Assembly: GCA_022661535.1 (NCBI GenBank)
Contig: JAKULF010000003.1
Location: forward strand, 1,240,001 to 1,304,000
Origin: Eutypa lata
Taxonomy: Eukaryota; Ascomycota; Sordariomycetes; Xylariales; Diatrypaceae
DNA: 64,000 nucleotides
Direction of reading: 5' to 3'
The notes beneath the pieces are model-generated. The model saw only the letters and a list, made by a program, of their open reading frames with translations, searched no databases and was not told the origin of the DNA. This document shows positions 58,148 through 64,000 of the stretch, in pieces. Position 1 is the stretch's first letter. The number at the start of each line of letters is the position of its first letter. Position numbers and translations under genes: made by a program.

Positions 58148-61100
58148 GGTGATTTCTGGTGTGTGTATGTGTGTGTGTGTGTGTGTGTGTGTATTCGAAC
58201 TAAGCAAATTTACAACCTCCCTCTATCTTGTAGGAAGCGGAGGAGAGAGGCTCTATAATGAATGAGGGTTGTGGAGAGGAGATAGATAACGGTAATACTT
58301 GATGCTAGTATGGAGTGGTTGAGATAAGCTTTCTGTGTTCTCTGAGCTCTGAGTCAGGAAAGGGAAAGCTCGAGTAGGTAATGTAGGTATACGGTATGGT
58401 TGAGAGGCCAAGGTGAAAAGCAAATGATCAAAAAGTAATGTATCTAACTAGCTGAGTGTGTAACTAGGAAAGACGTCACGGCAGCGATGAACTAAACGGG
58501 ATGTAGTATAGTGGTACGTCTATCACACGATACCTATCGCGTATGTGTGTATCTGTTACCTATTTTCCCACAGTTTGTAGGTGGGTAGTTTTAGTTATTT
58601 CTAATGGATTAAACAAAGGTTGACGAGAAAAGATGAAAATATGTGTGTTCCCACCCTTGTGTTATATCATACATACATATATATATATATAACAACCCGT
58701 CCCCCCCCTTAGTTAGATCAGAGATCCTAGACACGTAAACCGAGTAGATAGATAGGTAGGTATGTAGGTAGGTTGCAGACTAGAGGAAAATGCAGACACT
58801 GAAGATACGCTTGATACGGCTTGATACGATTCCTCACCGCCCATCCATCCATCCATCCCATCCCTCTCCACCTGCACCCGATTCGCCAAATCGGGAGCTC
58901 AGGCACGCGACCGGGGCATACCGGGGAAGCTAGGTCGATATTACATACTTACATATGTACCTACATATATTCCTACTCTATACGGACGTACCAACCATAT
59001 GCGGGGAAGGGAAAAAGGGGGGGGAGATGTGGCATTGATGTCTGATCCTGATCTGATCTGTAGGTACGTATGTAGCTCGGTAGGCTCCGGTATCTGGCGA
59101 TAAGCCAAACAATTGCTACCTCTGCACTCTACGACACAAACCAAATAGTTAATTAGTTAAGGTTTCTTAAGAGATATTTATGTAACTTAGGTATTACAGC
59201 ATTTCCCCCCAGCCCCCCAACTTATGTATGTAGCGACGCATCCTTGCCATTGCGTCAGTGGTGGCGGTCAGCAGAAAAGGCTGGTAGGTCTCGACCCCAA
59301 TGGGCTCGGCTCATCAAGCTTTCTTCTGCTGGCCAACAACTTTTCACGTCTTGGATTTCAAGAAAACTTGGGGTAACATTGAAAAGTGCCGTAGCTGACC
59401 ATGGGGCTACATAGTGGGGCACACCTAAAAACGTGTGTGTGGGGTAACGATGTCAGCCCGAACCCACGGAACATAAGATCATATCATCCTACATCATATG
59501 TATTATATTACATTATTAAAGTAGGAGGCATGCTAGCCTTATGTAAGCTACCTACCTAGGCAGTTGTCTTTGCTTGTCTCCTCAACTTCCTCGCAGGCCC
59601 AAAACAACCCTTCATCTTCAATTATTATACCTCTGGTCATTCTTTGCGCGAGATCAACAACTCACTCGCCTGCCTCTATCCATTTGAACAGGGCATATAA
59701 AGAAATGGCAGTTCGAATTCTATAGACAGCGGTAGTTCCCTTGATGATAGGCCAGCAGGCCAGGTAGAGCTAAGGGTATGTATGATTCATAGCAAACCGA
59801 TGGACGAAACCTACGTACCTTAGTCTATGTAGTTATCTACCTTACTAGATCCTGAGTGACGTGGTTGTCACGTCGATGAAGCATGGCTAGATAAGTTCCC
59901 GCCTTTCCCGCCTTTCTAATCTAGGTTGTACTGTTCACTCCCAGAACTCCGTAGGAAAATACAATAATTCTTTATTGCGGTCGCCCTGCCTCCTTGCTCC
60001 CTTTAGGCATCAACTGGAACCCTATGTGAGCCTCGATGCCCATCACTATGAGACGCACGGAAAGTATATATTGCCCTACGACGTAATCTCAAGGGCATAA
60101 AGAGGGGGCCACTTCATTAGGGCAACTACCTAAGCTATGTAGCGCTCTTCTCTAGCAACTATAAGCTGTTATGTATCGGGTTTTTCTCTAGAAATTTAAC
60201 TATGCTTGATAGGTGGATGCATCTACTTTAGGTTGATCTCGTTTAATTGTTTTTCTTAGATGGCCGAGGACCACGGAAGGAACTCTAAGAACCAATATTT
60301 TACCGTACGATGGGGATATTCGATCTAAGAATAAGCAAGACAAACATTTAGGATGAAGACCCCAGACCTTAAAGATATCTCTGCCCTGAGCTCTTCTCCC
60401 CCGTAAATTTCGGGGTTGAATATCGTACCCACTAGTGTCAATTCAAATTTCTAGCAACCCTTTACAACCAGCGATTCAGGCGTCGTTCTACGTATTGTCA
60501 ATACCTCAAAAATATACTGGCTTTTTTGCTACCGAATGTTAGAATACCGTCTTCCCCATTCGCGGAAGATATATGTATAAGGGCCAAATGTCTTTGGAAG
60601 AACTCTCTTCTTGTTACGGAAATAGGTTGATCAATGCTATCTAACATGTTGCTAAATAGGCCCTCGAGCCTATTGGGGATATCACCGAGTCTTCATTATA
60701 GGTAGGTCCTTTAATCTGTTATGATTAGAAAGACCATGTCATAAAGACTTCACGATAGGTATAAACTGGAAGACAACGCCCAAGGCTTTAGTACTATCCT
60801 TAATTTTATGTGCTTGGAGTAAGACTGATCTTTATCGGATAGTTCTTGAAAAGCCGGATGCTTCTGGAGATTGCTGGCGACGTAGATAGTGTTGTTTTAT
60901 ACGGTAGCATTCTAGGTCAGCTCTTGGACAGCCACGCTTGTGTTTGCTGCTTCTGTGCGTCTTCTTCCCGCGTGCACCCACCTGCTAGAATATCGAAGGC
61001 ATCAAGAAGATCGGACCAAGAGCAAGATTTGTTGATCATCAAATACCGGCCAGAATACCTCTCCGGAGCATCGACCGGCCCCGTTTAGCCCCGAAGGCAC

Positions 61101-62414
61101 CAGAGTGGGCTCCGTTGCTACCCCACGCCGTGAAAGGGTAGCAATCAACCCAAATTCGCCACATAGTGGATGTACATAGTTAGAACTTAGGGGGCCAAGG
61201 GGGCCGTCATGACGCCCCCGCAGGGATGGGGTATATCACAGGTAGCTTGTCTCACCTATTGCATGTGTATTGCATGTGTGCCTATCAAGTCTGCCTGTAG
61301 TAATTCAGAATCCTGGTAGCCTGGCATTCATCCCTCTATCACGAAATTATTTCAAGCTAGCTATCATGTTATCTATCCTACACTCGGAACAAAAGAGGCC
61401 TTCTAACGTTGCTTCTCTTACTACCTATGTACAAAATTAATACTAAAATAATAACTTAGGCCTGGCGTAGAGCTACCTACTGCCTACATGTAGTCAGGTA
61501 TGTAGGTAGTAAAAGAAAAGAGCAACTGAAGGACAACCGGGGAAATGCTGAAAATACATATTAAGATCCCCCAGGTTAGACACTGCATAGAGGCTGAGCC
61601 GTCAGACCCACCTGAGCTTTTTTCCAGGGTGCGCCAAGATTGGGCGTCCATCAATTGACGTATGAGGAAGTAGTTAATTTTGTATTGTACGAATACTATG
61701 TACCTACATACAGCACCAAGTTAGTACCTGCATCTCCAAAAATCTCCTTTTACCTGTGCAAGCGAGACGAGGGAGCTATTTTGAGTTTTCTGTAACTAAA
61801 CTGTAAAATTGTATTGGATTGTGTTTTTTATTTTTTATTTTTTATTTTTTGTATCATCCCTTCTTTCCATCCAATCCTGCCATCCTCTCCAACACTCCCT
61901 TGGGGTCTAACCACGCGCATGTAACACATAAAAAAAGATTGATCTAGTTAGTCTTTTTCTTCATCAATCTATTCCTTCATTCATTCATTCATTTCCAAGC
62001 AAGCGACCGACCCCCCCCTCCACCCAAAATAAAACAGCAGATCTTCATTCGAATCTGCGCCGCCCTCGTTTTATGGCTAGATAAGTTTGGGAAAGGGAGA
62101 AAGGAAGAAAGAAGCTGTTTCCCACACCAAAAACACACATTCGTTTTTCTCTCAACACTACGTAACGAACGACCACTTCTCGTCACCGTGATCAACAATC
62201 ATTCATCGACATCGACATCAATGACTAGTTTATAATTGATACCAATCATTTTTCATTTACCGTCTGTATTCAACTTAGCACAGCCAGTCCCCCGTGGTTT
62301 TCCCTGTCCACACGCGTCATTCGACACCCAACCGCCTGTAGACTATATAAAACGAAAAAGAAGGAAGGAAGAAAGAAAGAAGAAGAAGAGAAAAAAGACG
62401 GACATTAAGCAACC
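58148..62414. other. Gene-poor 4.3-kb region
   Basis: No coding region recognised. It contains the GT repeat, a (TA)n run (58674-58691), ATCC repeats (58839-58858), TACCTA words and, near 61825-61850, (TTTTTAT)n. The last 60 bp before the downstream ATG are purine-only (GAAGGAAGAAAGAAAG type), a likely leader of that gene. Confidence 0.5.
58159..58193 (+). repeat. (GT)n microsatellite, (CA)n in the leader of the small gene
   Basis: About 35 bp of GT alternation, ending roughly 12 bp upstream of the start codon at 58147 on the opposite strand, so it would lie in the 5' UTR as CA repeats. Confidence 0.9.
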
Positions 62415-63407
62415 ATGTCTAGCAACATGGCCTACAACGACTCCCGACCGTCCATCGACAGTGTCTACAAGCTACTCTCGGGGCTCGACGACAACCAAGC
62501 AGAGGACCTCCTCCGGGACCTAAACCACACGGCCCCGAGCAACGTGGCCGTAGCCGAAGCCCTGGACTTCTTCGAAGGCCCCATCACCGACAACAACAAC
62601 AATAACAACGACAAGGCCGGCAGCAACAACGATGCCTCGTCCCCGACGTCCCCTACGACGCGTCCGGCACGCCGCCGCACCACCTTCCTGAAATCCGTAT
62701 CGACCTTCGACCTGCGGTCCTCGCGAGCGAGCACCAAGAACAACAACATATCGTCGGAACCAGAACCGCCTCTCCCCACCACCACCACCACCGGCAGCCC
62801 CAGGGCTAGAAGCGCTAGCGCCGTGCACCACGAGGACGAGGAGGCCCAGCGGCGCCAGAAGGACCAGCGGTTCAAGACGCCGCGGGCGTACAAGCGGATC
62901 AGCCGGCCGTGGGCGACGCTGGCGCCGCCCTCGTCGGGCGGCCCGGACGTCCGCGATCTGCTCATGGCGTACCTGTCGCCGGGCTCCCCTCCCTCTTCTG
63001 CTTCGTCGTTCTCGCCCGCGTCCTCGCCCTCCTCGTCCTCGTGCTCCTCGTTCTCCACCGCCGATTCGCCCGCGACGCCCCGCAGCACCGCTACGTCTTC
63101 CTCGCTGTTCTACCCGGGGGCCGTCGTGATCGCCCCGATGGGGTTCGACGGGTTCGGCAACGATGACGACGACGCGCCGACGAGCTTGGCCGACCTCCTC
63201 GAGCCCTCCCCTTCGAGGTCCAAGCCGAGGTTTGCTGGCTTTCCTTCGTCCTCCTCTTCTTCTTCGACGACGACGATCACCACCTCGGCAGGGGGCCTGG
63301 GTCGACCTGCGGTGCTGGCGCCGCAGCAGCAGCAGCAGTGTGTTGTTGGTGGTGGCGGCAGCGATAACATAAGTGGTATCTTCGAGGTTTTGTCGGGAGG
63401 ATCTTGA
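62415..63407 (+). CDS. Ser/Thr/Asn-rich, mostly disordered protein of unknown function
   Basis: A single exon of 330 aa. Ordered-looking pieces are the N-terminal helix pair (SIDSVYKLLSGLDDNQAEDLLRDLN, 13-37, then VAVAEALDFFEGPI), a central KTPRAYKRISRPWATL segment with basic residues, DVRDLLMAYLSPG (about 177-189), and the very C-terminus SGIFEVLSGGS, which echoes the KLLSGL motif. The rest is low-complexity Ser, Thr, Asn and Gln. Codon use is strongly GC3-rich, as in neighbouring real genes, which creates long antisense open frames. Potential phospho-sites are numerous. No domain or family recognised. Confidence 0.68.
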   Translation: MSSNMAYNDSRPSIDSVYKLLSGLDDNQAEDLLRDLNHTAPSNVAVAEALDFFEGPITDNNNNNNDKAGSNNDASSPTSPTTRPARRRTTFLKSVSTFDLRSSRASTKNNNISSEPEPPLPTTTTTGSPRARSASAVHHEDEEAQRRQKDQRFKTPRAYKRISRPWATLAPPSSGGPDVRDLLMAYLSPGSPPSSASSFSPASSPSSSSCSSFSTADSPATPRSTATSSSLFYPGAVVIAPMGFDGFGNDDDDAPTSLADLLEPSPSRSKPRFAGFPSSSSSSSTTTITTSAGGLGRPAVLAPQQQQQCVVGGGGSDNISGIFEVLSGGS

Positions 63408-64000
63408 AAAGGAGAAAGAGAATAAGCGGGCAGCAACAACAACTACTGCTACTACCAATAATTTTCGCCAACAATGCTCAGTTAAAACGGCAGTATTTTC
63501 CAACTCAATTCACTCGAAAGCTACGTCACGCTAGAACGGCTATCTCAGAAGAAAGAAAGAAAGAAAGGAGAGATGAAAAAGAGGGGGCTATTTTTGCTAA
63601 ATATGTACAACAAATGCGGAAAAGAATGAGAAGGCAGAAGAGCAAAAAAAAACAACGCTGTACAGAAGATTAAGGAAGAAATAATTGGAACATGAGTGGA
63701 AGGGAAGAAAGAAAGCAAGGAAGGAAAGAAAGGAAAGGACGGCCCCAAGCGTGTTATCTTTTTATTTCTGGTCTTGTTTGTCTGTTGGTCTGTCTGTCTA
63801 TCTGTCCGTCTGTCTCAGTCTGTCTGTTGGGCTATATGCTTAGGTGTAATATTTTTTTGCCTCGGTTGGTCTTGATTTTTTGATTTTTTGTTGATTTTTT
63901 TGAAGGGGAAAAGGTAAAGCTACTGCTGTCTACGTGTTCTTTGTTTTTTCTTGCGATCGCTTCTTTACCTATCTATCCATCTCTCTGTACTAAGTTAGGG
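63408..64000. other. 3' flank of the disordered-protein gene; low-complexity
   Basis: Purine-rich GAAAGAAAGAAAGG runs (63549-63570, 63700-63740) and TCTGTCTGTC repeats (63778-63830). No gene recognised to the window end. Confidence 0.5.

Noticed and set aside
62520..63503. 327-codon antisense ORF across the disordered-protein gene
   Set aside because: Arg/Gly-rich shadow that arises from strong GC3 bias of the plus-strand gene.

Overview
The window is nuclear DNA of a filamentous ascomycete (Pezizomycotina, most likely Sordariomycetes). The evidence is short GT..AG introns of about 50-130 nt with CTAAC/CTAAT-type branch points, intron-split genes of clearly fungal families (PPG1, BQT4, RTA1-like, SHR3, URA2-type CPSase-ATCase, YVC1-type TRP channel), and many GC3-rich coding exons set in AT-richer spacers. 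I reconstructed spliced coding sequences by hand. Every complete multi-exon model below closes to a whole number of codons, which supports the exon boundaries.

Layout, left to right: (1) a truncated zinc-knuckle/proline-rich protein (minus, 1-1707); (2) PPG1-type PP2A-like phosphatase (plus, 4169-5295), convergent with a Rho GDP-dissociation inhibitor (minus, 6363-9043) whose 1.95-kb first intron contains a long open frame fused in phase to the GDI exons; (3) BQT4-like tail-anchored KilA-N/APSES protein (plus, 11133-12494); (4) mitochondrial 3-hydroxyisobutyrate-dehydrogenase-like enzyme (13829-15129) and ACC deaminase (15845-17571), both plus; (5) RTA1-like seven-helix membrane protein (19173-20374); (6) an 840-bp inverted-repeat transposon relic with an octamer array (21451-22290); (7) a secreted galactose oxidase in seven exons (23252-26484); (8) SHR3-like ER chaperone (minus, 27015-27842) and a conserved-looking coiled-coil protein of unknown function (minus, 29743-30978); (9) a 9.6-kb stretch without a convincing gene (30979-40606); (10) Alr4036-type FMN-binding protein (minus, 40607-41506); (11) the 2257-residue CPSase-ATCase (minus, 42535-49429); (12) a second inverted-repeat element of 481 bp with a perfect 58-bp TIR (50545-51025); (13) YVC1-like TRP channel (plus, 53141-56913); (14) a 70-residue single-pass membrane protein split by one intron (minus, 57801-58147); (15) a Ser/Thr/Asn-rich disordered protein (plus, 62415-63407).

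Most genes are unrelated housekeeping, signalling or membrane functions; no secondary-metabolite cluster or defence island is visible. HIBADH-like plus ACC deaminase are tandem metabolic enzymes, but a shared pathway is only conjecture. The observations most worth following are the in-phase intronic ORF in the RhoGDI gene and the two undescribed-looking non-autonomous TIR elements. Spacers are rich in TACC/TACAT/GTAGG-type short repeats. I saw no tRNA, rRNA or CRISPR.
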